Part shown: piece by piece, positions 1 to 9,780 of the stretch
Numbering within the stretch: position 1 is the stretch's first letter
How the letters are laid out: each line of letters starts with the position of its first letter
Virus record (IMG/VR): IMGVR_UViG_3300025437_000010
Location: 1-64,000 of that record
Direction: 5' to 3' (one strand)
DNA length: 64,000 nucleotides
Origin: a virus
Notes under the pieces: model-generated
The model's database searches: none
What the model was told of the DNA's origin: nothing
What the model saw: only the letters and a program-made list of their open reading frames with translations
Translations under genes and position numbers: made by a program

Positions 1-1
1 A

Positions 2-2242
2 AATATCACATCCCTTGGCAATTTGACTAGTCTGAATATGGCAGGCGTTGCTAATTTGGGTCCAACTAGTAACATTGTCATTACTGGTGGAACTGTAAAC
101 CAAGTGCTTGTTTCTAACGGATCAGGTGGAGTAAATTGGTTAAGCACTACCGCATTGACTATTGCACCGGGGTCAAATACTCAGGTTCTGTTCAATGATA
201 GTGGAAACTTTGCAGCACAGCCGGGATTAACCTTCAATAAGACAACAAATGCACTTAGTGTCACCGGTAATATCAGTGGGGGTAATGGTGTATTTACTAG
301 CGTATTTGGTAGCGGAACGGCATTAACAAATCTTCCAGCCGGAAATCTAACCGGAAATATTTCAAGTGCAACTCAGGCAAATATTACACAAACAGGAACA
401 CTATCTTCATTGATTGTTTCCGGCAACATCAATTCCGGAAATATATCTGCACCAAGTGGTAGTGTTATTGGTAGTTTGTTGACTGGAACACTAACAACAA
501 ATGCTCAACCAAATATTACTTCCGTTGGAACGTTATCCACTCTTACGGTAACGGGTAACATTACTGGCAACGGCGCAAATCTAAGTTCATTATCAGGACC
601 AAATGTAATTGGAACGGTAGCAAATGCAAATTATGCAGTATATGCACAGCAATTGGTAGGTGGATCAGGCGTATCTACGGCAAATACAGTAACAAATGCG
701 GCGCAGCCAAACATTACCTCTGTTGGAACATTAACATACTTAATTACATCCGGAAACATCAATGCTGGAAATATAATAGTTCCAAGTGGCACTATTACTG
801 GTAACCTAATCGGCACAGCATCCACCGCAAATACAGTAACAAATGCAGCGCAGCCAAACATTACCTCTGTTGGAACACTTTCAAACCTAACTGTTACTGG
901 AAATATTTCAACAGGAAATCTGATATCAGCAAGCAATGTGTCTGCAAATGGAGTCGTGATCACTAATCCAAACGCAACGACAAGTTTATATTATGATAGT
1001 CCAAACAATGCAATAGGCGCGTTTCAAGGTAACCTTGCAAATTATGTGCAGGTATATATTTGGAATTCAAACGTAAGTCAGAACACATCTGCCGACTTTG
1101 CAATTTATGATACTACTGGACCTTCAAGTAATAATTTCATTGATATTGGTATTCTAAGTAATACTTGGAGCAATGGATCATGGACCGTTACTGGACCATC
1201 AGATGGTTATGTATACACAGGTAATACAAATTTAGGCATCGGCACGGCAGGAAACGCTAATGTTATATTCTTTACGGGAGGACAGTTAGCAAGCAATGAA
1301 CGTATGCGTATTGCTTCAAATGGTTATGTAGGTATTAACCAGACTAGCCCAGCATATACCTTGGATGTCACAGGAAATTCAAGAATTACTTCATCAGTAT
1401 TCATAGGAAATGCTGCTGCCAATACAACTATTAACGGTAATGGCGCAATACGTATAATTCCAAATAATGTTTCAGCAGCAAGTTGGTATGGCACCAATGC
1501 GAACGGCGTGGGAATAACACAAAACAATGCCACTTATACTGATACAACCTCAAGCGGAACAGCATCTTCTAATGTAAATATTAATTACTTTGGTCAATCT
1601 CAATTAAACGCATCAAATCCTGTAACATTCACTAATTTATATGGAACATATTTCTCTAATCCAGTTAACGGAACGAATGTAACTACTACTAACAATTTTG
1701 CAGTAGGAGTAGATTCATTATCGGTGAGTAGATTATTTGTTACTTCTACTGCCAACACAACCACCGGCACTACGATTACGCCTACGGCAGGAACCACAAA
1801 TCAATACAATATAACAGCACTGGCTACATCAGCAACCATCGCCGCTCCATCCGGAAATCCAGTAGATGGCCAGAAATTGATGTTACGTTTCACGGATAAC
1901 TTAACTTCTCAAGCACTGACATGGGCAAGTATATACCGTCCTATTGGAATATCATTCCCTAGTAGCACCGTATCAGGAAAAGTTTTGTATATGGCGTGTA
2001 TTTATAATGCAACTGGTGCGTATTTTTTTGGAAGCATTTCTGGCACTGCATTAACGGTAAATACTGTTTATTCGGGAACCATCGCCATCGGTATGGTTCT
2101 TAGCGGATCAGGCATAACATCAGGCACTACAATAACTGCCGGAAGTGGCACATCGTGGACGGTTAGTATTTCTCAAGCTACAAGTGGTTTTGTAAGTATT
2201 TCGGCAGCTTGTTGGGATGTCATTGCAGTAGCGGAACAATAA
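2..2242 (+). CDS. Tail fibre-like repeat protein, 5' end missing
   Basis: The frame is open from base 2, and the codons before the first possible start (TTG at 23) continue the same repeat, so the true start lies outside the window. The N-terminal half is made of low-complexity beta-type repeats containing NITSVGTL and TVTGNI. The middle has a segment typical of fibre distal domains (WTVTGPSDGYVYTGN, SNERMRIASNGYVGI) that resembles the region before endosialidase-type chaperone domains. I see no chaperone domain at the C-terminus. It is likely a virion fibre or adhesin. The next gene starts 2 bases after its stop. The role is inferred from repeat style and neighbours; the exact fibre is unknown. 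Confidence 0.7.
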   Translation, partial: NITSLGNLTSLNMAGVANLGPTSNIVITGGTVNQVLVSNGSGGVNWLSTTALTIAPGSNTQVLFNDSGNFAAQPGLTFNKTTNALSVTGNISGGNGVFTSVFGSGTALTNLPAGNLTGNISSATQANITQTGTLSSLIVSGNINSGNISAPSGSVIGSLLTGTLTTNAQPNITSVGTLSTLTVTGNITGNGANLSSLSGPNVIGTVANANYAVYAQQLVGGSGVSTANTVTNAAQPNITSVGTLTYLITSGNINAGNIIVPSGTITGNLIGTASTANTVTNAAQPNITSVGTLSNLTVTGNISTGNLISASNVSANGVVITNPNATTSLYYDSPNNAIGAFQGNLANYVQVYIWNSNVSQNTSADFAIYDTTGPSSNNFIDIGILSNTWSNGSWTVTGPSDGYVYTGNTNLGIGTAGNANVIFFTGGQLASNERMRIASNGYVGINQTSPAYTLDVTGNSRITSSVFIGNAAANTTINGNGAIRIIPNNVSAASWYGTNANGVGITQNNATYTDTTSSGTASSNVNINYFGQSQLNASNPVTFTNLYGTYFSNPVNGTNVTTTNNFAVGVDSLSVSRLFVTSTANTTTGTTITPTAGTTNQYNITALATSATIAAPSGNPVDGQKLMLRFTDNLTSQALTWASIYRPIGISFPSSTVSGKVLYMACIYNATGAYFFGSISGTALTVNTVYSGTIAIGMVLSGSGITSGTTITAGSGTSWTVSISQATSGFVSISAACWDVIAVAEQ
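680..877 (+). repeat. Two near-identical 51-nt direct repeats in the fibre gene
   Basis: Copies lie at 680-730 and 827-877, offset by 147 nt (49 codons), with one mismatch that I can see. They encode the TVTNAAQPNITSVGTL unit. The near identity at DNA level suggests recent duplication or ongoing gene conversion inside the fibre gene. Confidence 0.85.
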
Positions 2243-2243
2243 A

Positions 2244-4118
2244 ATGACTACTATAAAAACGGTTTTAATTACTTCTGGAACTACTTGGACAATCCCAGTT
2301 GATTTTCTGTATAATTATCCATTTACCGTTACTTGTATTGGTGGTGGTGGCGGAGGAAGTGATGCGAATGCAAACCTTTTTGTGGCAGGCGGAGGCGGCG
2401 CGTGGTCACAAACCTCCTCTCTGACCATTTCATACCCGACCACCGTATACATATCGGTGGGAGCAGCAGGTAGTGGTGGAACCAACAGTTATGGCGGGAA
2501 TGGTGGTGATACTTGGCTTAATATAGCAACAAATGCAGCACCAACTTCAACTTCTCAGGGTGCTCTTGCCAAAGGAGGATTGGGCGGATCGACTGGCATT
2601 GGAGGACAAGCATCATCCGGTATAGGCAACATAACATATTCTGGAGGAAATGGCGCTACATCTTATTACGGCGGTGGCGGCTCAGCAGCTTCTTCGCTTG
2701 GTAATGGGTTTAACGGTGGCGGCGCCGCCTCATCCTCAGGTGGTGGTGGTGGTGGTGGAGGAACTGGCGGAGCCGGTACATATAATTCCACAAATAGTCC
2801 GGTGGCTGGAGGCGCAGCAGGGGCCAACGGCGGAGGGGGTGGTGGCAGTGGGGATGGCAATACCGGCAGCGGGGGCGGTGGTGTGGGCGTATCTGGTAGA
2901 GATATTTTGCTTAGTTCTGGATCATATGCTGGTGGTGGTGGAGGCGGCGGTGGCAGCGATGACTCCGGAGGCTTTGGCGGCCTTTATGGCGGCGGCGGTG
3001 GTGTGGGAAATAGTCAAGGTATATCGCCGGGGAATGGTGCGCAAGGCGCTATAATTATTCAATATACTGCGGCTACGACTAGCACTGTCCTTCTTACTAC
3101 CACAGGAAACAACATTTGGTATTATCCAGCCGGATTAGTTGTCACTTCTCCTATAAGCGTCGCTGTAATTGGTGCAGGAGGCAATGGAATTGTAAATCCA
3201 AACTCAGCAGGCTCTATCGGCGGCGGCGGTGGTGGATTTTCATTATCAAGTAACGTGTATTTAAGTGCAAATTCTACGTATGCATATTATTATATACCAT
3301 CTGGTGGTTCAACATCTAATGTATATTTTAACACATTAAGTTCTGGTCCCCCTAGTAACCCTACTAACGGTGCTTTAGCAAGAAGTGCTACTGGAAATGT
3401 CGGTGGTAATACTACGGGGGCTGTTGGGAATGTTCTCACCTATGGTGGAAATAGTTACACTAGTACGACTTCAGGTTTTAGTGGCGGTTCTGGCGGTGGT
3501 GGTGCAGGCGGACCATCAGGTAATGGTGGTTTTGGTGTAGGAGCAAACTCCAACACCGGAACCAATTCTGGCGGCGGCGGCGGCGGGGGTGGCCAGCTAA
3601 TCGTCGCTTTTTTTGCACAATATGGGCAGGGTACCAGTAATGCTGTCCCATACGCAGGAGGATGGGGACAAGGCAATCCCTCCAGTGGTGGAAACGTCGC
3701 AAATGGTGATGGACAAAACGGAACAATTAATCTTTATGGACCGGGTGGCGGCGGCGGGCGCGGCAATAGTTTAGGAACATATTTAGCCCCCGGTGGTGGC
3801 GGCTTGGGTGGAAATGGTGGTCATGCAAATATATATACTATCACTGCCGGAGCATATGTTGGTCAACTTGTAGGACCGGGCGGCGGCGGAGGAGGGGGCG
3901 GCGGCGCTAATGGAGTCGGTTCAGCCGGTTCTCCGAACTATGGGGGGTATGGTGGAAACGGCGGTCTATTTGGCGGCGGTGGCGGCGGCGCTGGTGGCAC
4001 AGGCGTATCACGTTCATATTTAACTACTGGAGGATTCGGCGCTCAAGGTGCGATTATTCTCACTTATTATAGTCAACCGGTCGTGCAAACCTCTAATATG
4101 CTTATGATGTTTTTTTAA
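2244..4118 (+). CDS. Glycine-rich adhesin with two Gly-rich domains
   Basis: A 624-residue protein dominated by glycine runs. It has two copies of a domain that starts with a beta-strand pattern (FTVTCIGGGG near residue 28; ISVAVIGAGG near 305) and ends with GAIII(Q/L)(Y/T)Y near 270 and 605. Gly-rich domains of this kind occur in T4-like receptor-binding proteins such as gp38 adhesins, where polyglycine II helices present loops to the receptor. It sits between a fibre protein and a third Gly-rich protein, so a distal adhesin role is inferred. Long proline-rich antisense frames here are composition artefacts. Confidence 0.7.
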   Translation: MTTIKTVLITSGTTWTIPVDFLYNYPFTVTCIGGGGGGSDANANLFVAGGGGAWSQTSSLTISYPTTVYISVGAAGSGGTNSYGGNGGDTWLNIATNAAPTSTSQGALAKGGLGGSTGIGGQASSGIGNITYSGGNGATSYYGGGGSAASSLGNGFNGGGAASSSGGGGGGGGTGGAGTYNSTNSPVAGGAAGANGGGGGGSGDGNTGSGGGGVGVSGRDILLSSGSYAGGGGGGGGSDDSGGFGGLYGGGGGVGNSQGISPGNGAQGAIIIQYTAATTSTVLLTTTGNNIWYYPAGLVVTSPISVAVIGAGGNGIVNPNSAGSIGGGGGGFSLSSNVYLSANSTYAYYYIPSGGSTSNVYFNTLSSGPPSNPTNGALARSATGNVGGNTTGAVGNVLTYGGNSYTSTTSGFSGGSGGGGAGGPSGNGGFGVGANSNTGTNSGGGGGGGGQLIVAFFAQYGQGTSNAVPYAGGWGQGNPSSGGNVANGDGQNGTINLYGPGGGGGRGNSLGTYLAPGGGGLGGNGGHANIYTITAGAYVGQLVGPGGGGGGGGGANGVGSAGSPNYGGYGGNGGLFGGGGGGAGGTGVSRSYLTTGGFGAQGAIILTYYSQPVVQTSNMLMMFF

Positions 4119-4135
4119 GAAATGGAACTTACATA

Positions 4136-4909
4136 ATGACGATAGTACCATCAGGAATAATCAGTTTGGGTGGAATTGTCCAATCATCCGGACTAAATGA
4201 ATCAATTGAATACGAATTATATCAAAACGGTAAAGGCTATAATGGATCGGGGAATGCTACTATTTCTCTAAATGATGCTGCCGTAAGAACCCTTGCTGGA
4301 ATTCCTTCTGGACCCATTTCATTTGCCGACCTATATGGAAAAACTGCATTCAGTCCAACCCTTCATATTCATACAACAACTGGCTCCGGAACAGAAACTA
4401 TACCAGTGGGTGCGGCGACAATGGTAATTGAAGTTTGGGGAGGCGGCGGTGGTGCTGGTATTGGTACGAAAACAGGTGCTTCTACTGGCGGCGGTGGTGC
4501 TGGTGGTTACTCTAGATCATCGTATAACGTGATAGGATATTCGGGACAAACCATAAATTATACTGTCGGGGCAGGCGGAACTGGAATAACTGATGGTCTA
4601 GCATCTAACGTATCATCCAATTCTTATACATTAACAACTATGCAAGGATATGGTGGTACACATTCTCCCAACAGCGCGACTTTGACTGGTGCTGGAGGAA
4701 ATGGTGGTTCAGCTACAGGTGGCAATCAAGCAAACTATAATGGTATGTCAGGCGATGCAGCAGACGGTGCTGGCGGCGTGGGGGGCGAAGGTACAACAGG
4801 AAGCGTTGCTGGAGATGGTTCTCCATATGGTAAAGGTGCAGATGGAAGCACATATCCAAGTCCAGCAACTTCTGGTTATAATGGTGCAGTCGTGTTTTAC
4901 TATACTTAA
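4136..4909 (+). CDS. Glycine-rich virion adhesin with short N-terminal attachment domain
   Basis: 257 residues. Residues 1-75 are not glycine-rich (GIISLGGIVQSSG, ISFADLYGKTA) and resemble the short N-terminal module that precedes Gly-rich domains in phage tail proteins. From about residue 80 there is a Gly-rich domain of the same type as in the preceding gene, ending GAVVFYYT. It is probably a second receptor-binding subunit. Start ATG at 4136, 17 nt after the previous stop. The ribosome binding site is weak. Confidence 0.6.
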   Translation: MTIVPSGIISLGGIVQSSGLNESIEYELYQNGKGYNGSGNATISLNDAAVRTLAGIPSGPISFADLYGKTAFSPTLHIHTTTGSGTETIPVGAATMVIEVWGGGGGAGIGTKTGASTGGGGAGGYSRSSYNVIGYSGQTINYTVGAGGTGITDGLASNVSSNSYTLTTMQGYGGTHSPNSATLTGAGGNGGSATGGNQANYNGMSGDAADGAGGVGGEGTTGSVAGDGSPYGKGADGSTYPSPATSGYNGAVVFYYT

Positions 4910-4912
4910 ATC

Positions 4913-4920
4913 GATAAATA
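4913..4920 (+). promoter_or_regulatory. Late promoter GATAAATA (endolysin)
   Basis: GATAAATA matches the T4-type late -10 element (TATAAATA; NATAAATA in marine relatives), 26 nt before the endolysin ATG. An AAGGA ribosome binding site lies in between. Confidence 0.65.
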
Positions 4921-4945
4921 GTTTTAATATATTGAAGGAATTTAA

Positions 4946-5569
4946 ATGATCACATTGGAGCTATTACAACACATGTGTCCACATACACCCACAGCAACTC
5001 TTGGGATGTTTGTTGATCCTCTTAATGATGTTGCTAAGCATTACGACATGTTGGAAAACCCGAAACGTGAAGCAGCGTTTGTGGCACAAGTTGCACATGA
5101 ATCGGGAGGGTTCACCGCAACCAAAGAAAATTTAAAATATAAAGCAGCATCATTGATGAAAACCTTTCACAAATACTTTCCTTCAATGGCTTTAGCAATG
5201 GAATATGAACGCCAGCCAGAAAAGATCGCCAATCGTGTCTATGCGAATCGCATGGGCAACGGGAATGAAGCATCAGGTGATGGATGGTTATTCCATGGAC
5301 GCGGATTGATTCAGTTAACTGGTCGCGACAATTACACACGTTTTGCAACTGCAATCGGTAAAACAGTTGAAGACGCTGCTGCATATATGGAAACTGCCGC
5401 TGGGGCAACCGCATCTGCTGGTTGGTTTTGGCATGCAAATAAATTAAATGCATATTGCGACACTGATAACTTTGTAATGTTGACGCGTAGAATTAATGGT
5501 GGAACTATTGGCATTGAAGATAGAAAAAGACTCTATCTTCTTGCTCTCGGTTCTATATCTCACGGTTAA
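4946..5569 (+). CDS. GH19 chitinase-like endolysin
   Basis: 207 residues matching glycoside hydrolase family 19 lysozymes across the whole length. It shows AFVAQVAHESGGF (catalytic Glu near residue 52), then ANRVYANRMGNG, the GRGLIQLTGRDNY block, and a C-terminal RRINGGTIGIEDR segment. These enzymes cut peptidoglycan glycan strands at lysis. No signal peptide or membrane segment is visible, so it would need a holin to reach the wall; a holin-like protein lies at 17884. It follows an AAGGA site and its own late promoter. Being inside an adhesin cluster, a virion-associated role is also possible. Confidence 0.88.
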   Translation: MITLELLQHMCPHTPTATLGMFVDPLNDVAKHYDMLENPKREAAFVAQVAHESGGFTATKENLKYKAASLMKTFHKYFPSMALAMEYERQPEKIANRVYANRMGNGNEASGDGWLFHGRGLIQLTGRDNYTRFATAIGKTVEDAAAYMETAAGATASAGWFWHANKLNAYCDTDNFVMLTRRINGGTIGIEDRKRLYLLALGSISHG

Positions 5570-5577
5570 GGATTATT

Positions 5578-8445
5578 ATGTCACAACCAGTTTGGAATAC
5601 ACCTAGTGGAACCATTGGAACCTATCCTTCCTTAGTATCATTAACATTTCAGTTATCAGCAAGTGCAATATTGCCTGCTGTTTCTGTTACATATGCAATA
5701 ATCAGCGGAAATTTACCAACTGGTCTGGGGTTAAGTACTTCTGGATTAATTTCAGGTATACCAACTTTAGTAACGGATAACACATCCTATTCTTTTGTCG
5801 TAAGAGCAACGGATAATCTTGGAAATATTAGAGATATAACATTATCTGTTACTATTTCGGGATCAGCAAATCCAAGATTTACGATTCCGGCAGGAAATTT
5901 ATTGACAACTACGGATAGTACTTGGATAGAATTTCCAGTAACATATAATAATCCTATTTCAACTAATGAAGTAATTGTTAATGTTGTTGAAGGAAGACTT
6001 CCACCCGGCATAGAGATAAATGAATATGGTTTAATACGCGGGTATGCACAGCCTCCTGTAATTCAAGTAAATCTGCAAGCAGAGACTACAAATATCGTAG
6101 CAATCAGTAATAATCAATTAATATGCCTGAGCACTGCTGGGTTTGAAATTAATAGACCTATAGTATTTTCCGGAACAACATTTGGTGGATTAGTTGCTGG
6201 TCAGACATATTATGTTTTATCAATCATTGATCAAAGCACTTTTACTATTTCCAACACTGTTAATGGAAGCCCACTGTCACTGACCAATGGGGTTGGTTAT
6301 ATGTCAGCATCACTTCCTTCAATTACTGTTGGTCAACCAATAGTGCAAACGTACTCTTTTATTCTTAAACTTAACAGTATATTGGGAACTGACATTGCTT
6401 CTTATAGCATAACGGTTATTAATCAAAATACTCCTTCAAGCCAAGGAGGACCGGGCAATCCACCAAACACGAGAATACCCACAATTTATAACACGCGACC
6501 AGAAACATATTTACTTGATTCTAATCAACAAGAATTTGGTTATTACGTTCTGCCAGCAAATTCTAATGGCGCTACCTATCTTCCATCTCAGAATGCATAT
6601 ATAAATGAATTTAATAGTGGAGATTTCCTTGCATTTAAAATTCTTGGGCATGATTTTGACAATAATACCTTGACTTATTTATATACAGGACTGCCTGCCG
6701 GATTGACTGGTGACCCAAACACCGGATGGATTACTGGAACTCCCATGATCACTGTAAATACTATCACTGAATATTACTTTACTGCACAAGTAGTAAAAAC
6801 TAATAATACTAGTATAGCATCTCCAGTATTTAATTTTTCTCTTAAGTTGACAAACCAAATTAGTGGTATAATAACTTGGGTGACAAACTCCAATCTTGGT
6901 CAAATCAATAATGGATCGGTTAGCACTCTGAGTGTGTCAGCCACATCAGATGTTCCATTGTTATATACTTTAGTATCAGGAACACTTCCACCCAACCTCA
7001 CATTATACAGTGATGGTGAAATAGCAGGGACTGTGGCATATCAACCGACCTCAGCTTTATTGCCTCAAGGGGCTTCTACCACTTTCACTTTTACTATACA
7101 GGCATATTCTCCAACATTTCCAACGGTAATCAATTCCAATCAGACGTTTACCTTGACAATTTATCAAGAATTTGAATATCCGACCGACACGTTATATATT
7201 CAGTGCACACCAAGCATGCAAGACAGAAGTTTGCTCACCACATTATTAACTAATGATACTCTTATTCCGCCAGACTTTATCTATAGACCAAATGACGTAA
7301 ACTTTGGTAAAGCAAAAGGTGTCATATATGAACATGCTTACGGTATCAATGCAAGTAACGTTGATCAATATATAGCAGCCGTTACTGAAAACCATTACTG
7401 GAGAAATATCACTCTTGGAAACATTGAGACTGCTGTTGCCAGAGATAATAATGGTAATATTGTATATGAAGTGGTATACAGCAGAGTCGTTGATAATCTT
7501 GTTAATCCACCTGCGGTAAATCAGAATTACAGTAATTATCAAACATATTCACAAACAAATTATGTTTCTCCTTATGGTATTAGCGTTGCTAAGCAAGTAA
7601 CATGGCCATTTCCCATTCCTTTAAATCTTGGACCATGGTATACTTCAGAAGAAGATATATATGCTAGTTATATCGGCGGCACTAATACAATGGATGGGAC
7701 AATAACCCAAACCGCATCATCAGGAAATGTGATCACATGTCAATCTACTCAAGGATTAAATGTCAATGATTATATCATTTTCATTGGAACTCCATTTGGT
7801 GGAGTAAACATTAATACTACCTATTACATTGTAAGCATTCTAAGCAGTACGCAAATAGTAATTTCAATGTCAGAAGATGGAACACCAGTTACTCTGACCG
7901 ATTCCATAGGAAGTATGTCATTTGTTGCATGGACTGATCCTAAGGATTTCTATACAAGCCTGACTCCGGGATTTGCAGAAACAGTATATCCAAACTCATT
8001 ACCTAACATGAGGCTGCAAGTTGAAGATGTGCTTGGTGATCAAAATGCAATTGGTATTCTTCCAGATTGGATGTCAAGTCAGCAAAAGAACGGATCAACT
8101 CTTGGATTTACTCCTGCTTGGGTCATTGCATATTGTTTACCCGGTTTAACCACATTACCAAATGGAACCACCGGAACCTATGCTCAGTATATTCAGTATC
8201 AAATTCAGAATAATTGGTTAAATCCAGTAGGTGAACTACAAACTCTTAATACTATAAATTTCAAGATTGATAGATTTACTGTGGATAAAAGTAATACGTA
8301 TGATTATAATACAACAGTTAATCCTCATGTATGGACTTCACTTCCCAGCGCCACTCCTGCCGCGAATCCAAAAAATGAATATGATTTCTATGTGCTGTTT
8401 CCACAAGAGACAATATTACCTACAACAACACAATTAGATTTGTGA
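5578..8445 (+). CDS. Large Ig-like repeat virion protein
   Basis: 955 residues. At least four putative-Ig (He_PIG-type) units carry the pattern LPxGLxL...G.I.G.P, near residues 42-60, 140-158, 367-385 and 467-487. A separate module (IVFSGTTFGGL...YYV) occurs near 180-225 and again near 720-765, and a third copy is in the next gene. The C-terminal third has a different, Trp/Tyr-rich composition. This architecture is common in tail or fibre-attachment proteins of marine and freshwater T4-like phages. The start follows a GGATT-like site 9 nt after the endolysin stop. It has no catalytic motif. Confidence 0.65.
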   Translation: MSQPVWNTPSGTIGTYPSLVSLTFQLSASAILPAVSVTYAIISGNLPTGLGLSTSGLISGIPTLVTDNTSYSFVVRATDNLGNIRDITLSVTISGSANPRFTIPAGNLLTTTDSTWIEFPVTYNNPISTNEVIVNVVEGRLPPGIEINEYGLIRGYAQPPVIQVNLQAETTNIVAISNNQLICLSTAGFEINRPIVFSGTTFGGLVAGQTYYVLSIIDQSTFTISNTVNGSPLSLTNGVGYMSASLPSITVGQPIVQTYSFILKLNSILGTDIASYSITVINQNTPSSQGGPGNPPNTRIPTIYNTRPETYLLDSNQQEFGYYVLPANSNGATYLPSQNAYINEFNSGDFLAFKILGHDFDNNTLTYLYTGLPAGLTGDPNTGWITGTPMITVNTITEYYFTAQVVKTNNTSIASPVFNFSLKLTNQISGIITWVTNSNLGQINNGSVSTLSVSATSDVPLLYTLVSGTLPPNLTLYSDGEIAGTVAYQPTSALLPQGASTTFTFTIQAYSPTFPTVINSNQTFTLTIYQEFEYPTDTLYIQCTPSMQDRSLLTTLLTNDTLIPPDFIYRPNDVNFGKAKGVIYEHAYGINASNVDQYIAAVTENHYWRNITLGNIETAVARDNNGNIVYEVVYSRVVDNLVNPPAVNQNYSNYQTYSQTNYVSPYGISVAKQVTWPFPIPLNLGPWYTSEEDIYASYIGGTNTMDGTITQTASSGNVITCQSTQGLNVNDYIIFIGTPFGGVNINTTYYIVSILSSTQIVISMSEDGTPVTLTDSIGSMSFVAWTDPKDFYTSLTPGFAETVYPNSLPNMRLQVEDVLGDQNAIGILPDWMSSQQKNGSTLGFTPAWVIAYCLPGLTTLPNGTTGTYAQYIQYQIQNNWLNPVGELQTLNTINFKIDRFTVDKSNTYDYNTTVNPHVWTSLPSATPAANPKNEYDFYVLFPQETILPTTTQLDL

Positions 8446-8469
8446 TTTTTGTAATGAATAATTAAAAGC

Positions 8470-8478
8470 AATAAATAC
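8470..8478 (+). promoter_or_regulatory. Late promoter AATAAATAC
   Basis: AATAAATA followed by C, 24-32 nt upstream of the GTG start at 8502, fits the NATAAATA late element seen elsewhere in the window. Confidence 0.55.
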
Positions 8479-8501
8479 AATATCAAATTAGGAATTTAAG
8501 T

Positions 8502-9527
8502 GTGAGTCAGATCAATACCAATGGAATTAATGTAAACTATCCTGTGCCGGGTAAAAATAATTCAACACAGGGATTCAGAGATAATTTTACGCAAATTTCT
8601 GCACAGTTGAATACTGCTGGAACAGAAATTACCGACTTGCAATCTAAAGTAGTTTTGAAGGCCGCGCTGAACAATACAGTTCTTAATAATGACATGGCTA
8701 ATACCTTGATTAGTAATGCATCCACAAGCGGTTTCAGAGCAACTACATATAATTTAGGTAATGCCATCGCCGGAACTGTGTTAGTTAACGTTAATCAGGC
8801 CGATGTTCAGTATGGTGCCATTACTGGAAATACTATTCTTCAGTTCGGAAACTGGTCACCCACGAATACAGAAAGCAATGTTGTGTTAAGATTGAGCATC
8901 TCTAATGCCAATGCTACAATTTCTTTGCCAAGTGCATGTGTCAATTCAAACAATAATTTTGGTGTTACCCTTTTGGAAAACTACTCAAATGTAGGTGGCG
9001 TCGCGACACTAAGTGCACCTGCAAATGTATCCATTTTGGAGTATAGATTCTCTACGGTTGATTGTGGAAATACCATTACAGTTGAACCCGTGAACCGCCC
9101 ATATCAATCTACTGAGATTCAACAACGCACACCTTCACCTTATGGTTCACTGGGAGATACCGCTGGAACAGTTGCTGTTGATGCTAACTATGTTTATGTA
9201 TGCACTGGAAGTTATAATTCAACATCAAATGTAGCAACACTTACAAACACATATGCAACTGGAAATCTAATCACATTGAGCAGCACGACAAATCTTACGG
9301 TTAATGCGCCAATCGTGTTTACAGGAAATGTGTTTGGTGGGCTGGTGGCAAACACCGTCTATTATGTTTCTTATCTGAGCACTCCAAATATTGCAGTAAG
9401 TGCCACCCGCACCAGTGGAACCCATGGTGCAAATTTTGCATTAAGTACTGCTACCGGAAATGCTGTCGCTTCGTATTATACCAGCGGAACAGAAATTTGG
9501 TCCCGCATACCGTTGCAAACGTGGTAA
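8502..9527 (+). CDS. Phage tail/fibre structural protein
   Basis: 341 residues with a GTG start preceded by TTAGGA. The N-terminus (INTNGINVNYPVPGKNNST, then GFRDNFTQI and LNNDMANTLISNA) is a pattern I recognise from structural proteins of T4-like marine phages. A C-terminal segment near residues 258-300 (IVFTGNVFGGLVANTVYYV) repeats the module found twice in the preceding Ig-like protein. A virion role is inferred; its precise location in the tail is unknown. Confidence 0.6.
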   Translation: MSQINTNGINVNYPVPGKNNSTQGFRDNFTQISAQLNTAGTEITDLQSKVVLKAALNNTVLNNDMANTLISNASTSGFRATTYNLGNAIAGTVLVNVNQADVQYGAITGNTILQFGNWSPTNTESNVVLRLSISNANATISLPSACVNSNNNFGVTLLENYSNVGGVATLSAPANVSILEYRFSTVDCGNTITVEPVNRPYQSTEIQQRTPSPYGSLGDTAGTVAVDANYVYVCTGSYNSTSNVATLTNTYATGNLITLSSTTNLTVNAPIVFTGNVFGGLVANTVYYVSYLSTPNIAVSATRTSGTHGANFALSTATGNAVASYYTSGTEIWSRIPLQTW

Positions 9528-9534
9528 ATTAAAC

Positions 9535-9780
9535 ATGGAACATCCATTTATTAAAGGACTGGAAGAAAAAACTCTTGAAGAACTTCAAGAAGTAATTTCT
9601 GGTCTGACTTCTAAATTAACTTTCGCCCACAGAACACAAAATGGTCCGCTCATACATCAGATTCAAATGGCTATGGAAAGTTATAAGAATCAACATCGTA
9701 AAAAGATGGATGCTTTGTTTGAAAAACAAAAACTAAACACTAAAATTAACATACAGTCTGAAAATGAACACAAGAATTGA
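9535..9780 (+). CDS. Small helical protein of unknown function
   Basis: 81 residues from ATG 9535. The longer in-frame extension to 9460 would overlap the preceding gene and has no ribosome site. The protein is charged and helical (LEEKTLEELQEVISGL, then KKMDALFEKQKLNTK), probably a short coiled coil. Its end overlaps the next start by 17 nt, which suggests translational coupling. Not recognised. Confidence 0.55.
   Translation: MEHPFIKGLEEKTLEELQEVISGLTSKLTFAHRTQNGPLIHQIQMAMESYKNQHRKKMDALFEKQKLNTKINIQSENEHKN

Noticed and set aside
2650-3726. Long overlapping frames on both strands, including proline-rich ones
   Set aside because: They are shadows of GGN-rich codons in the glycine-rich adhesin, with no ribosome sites and low-complexity translations.
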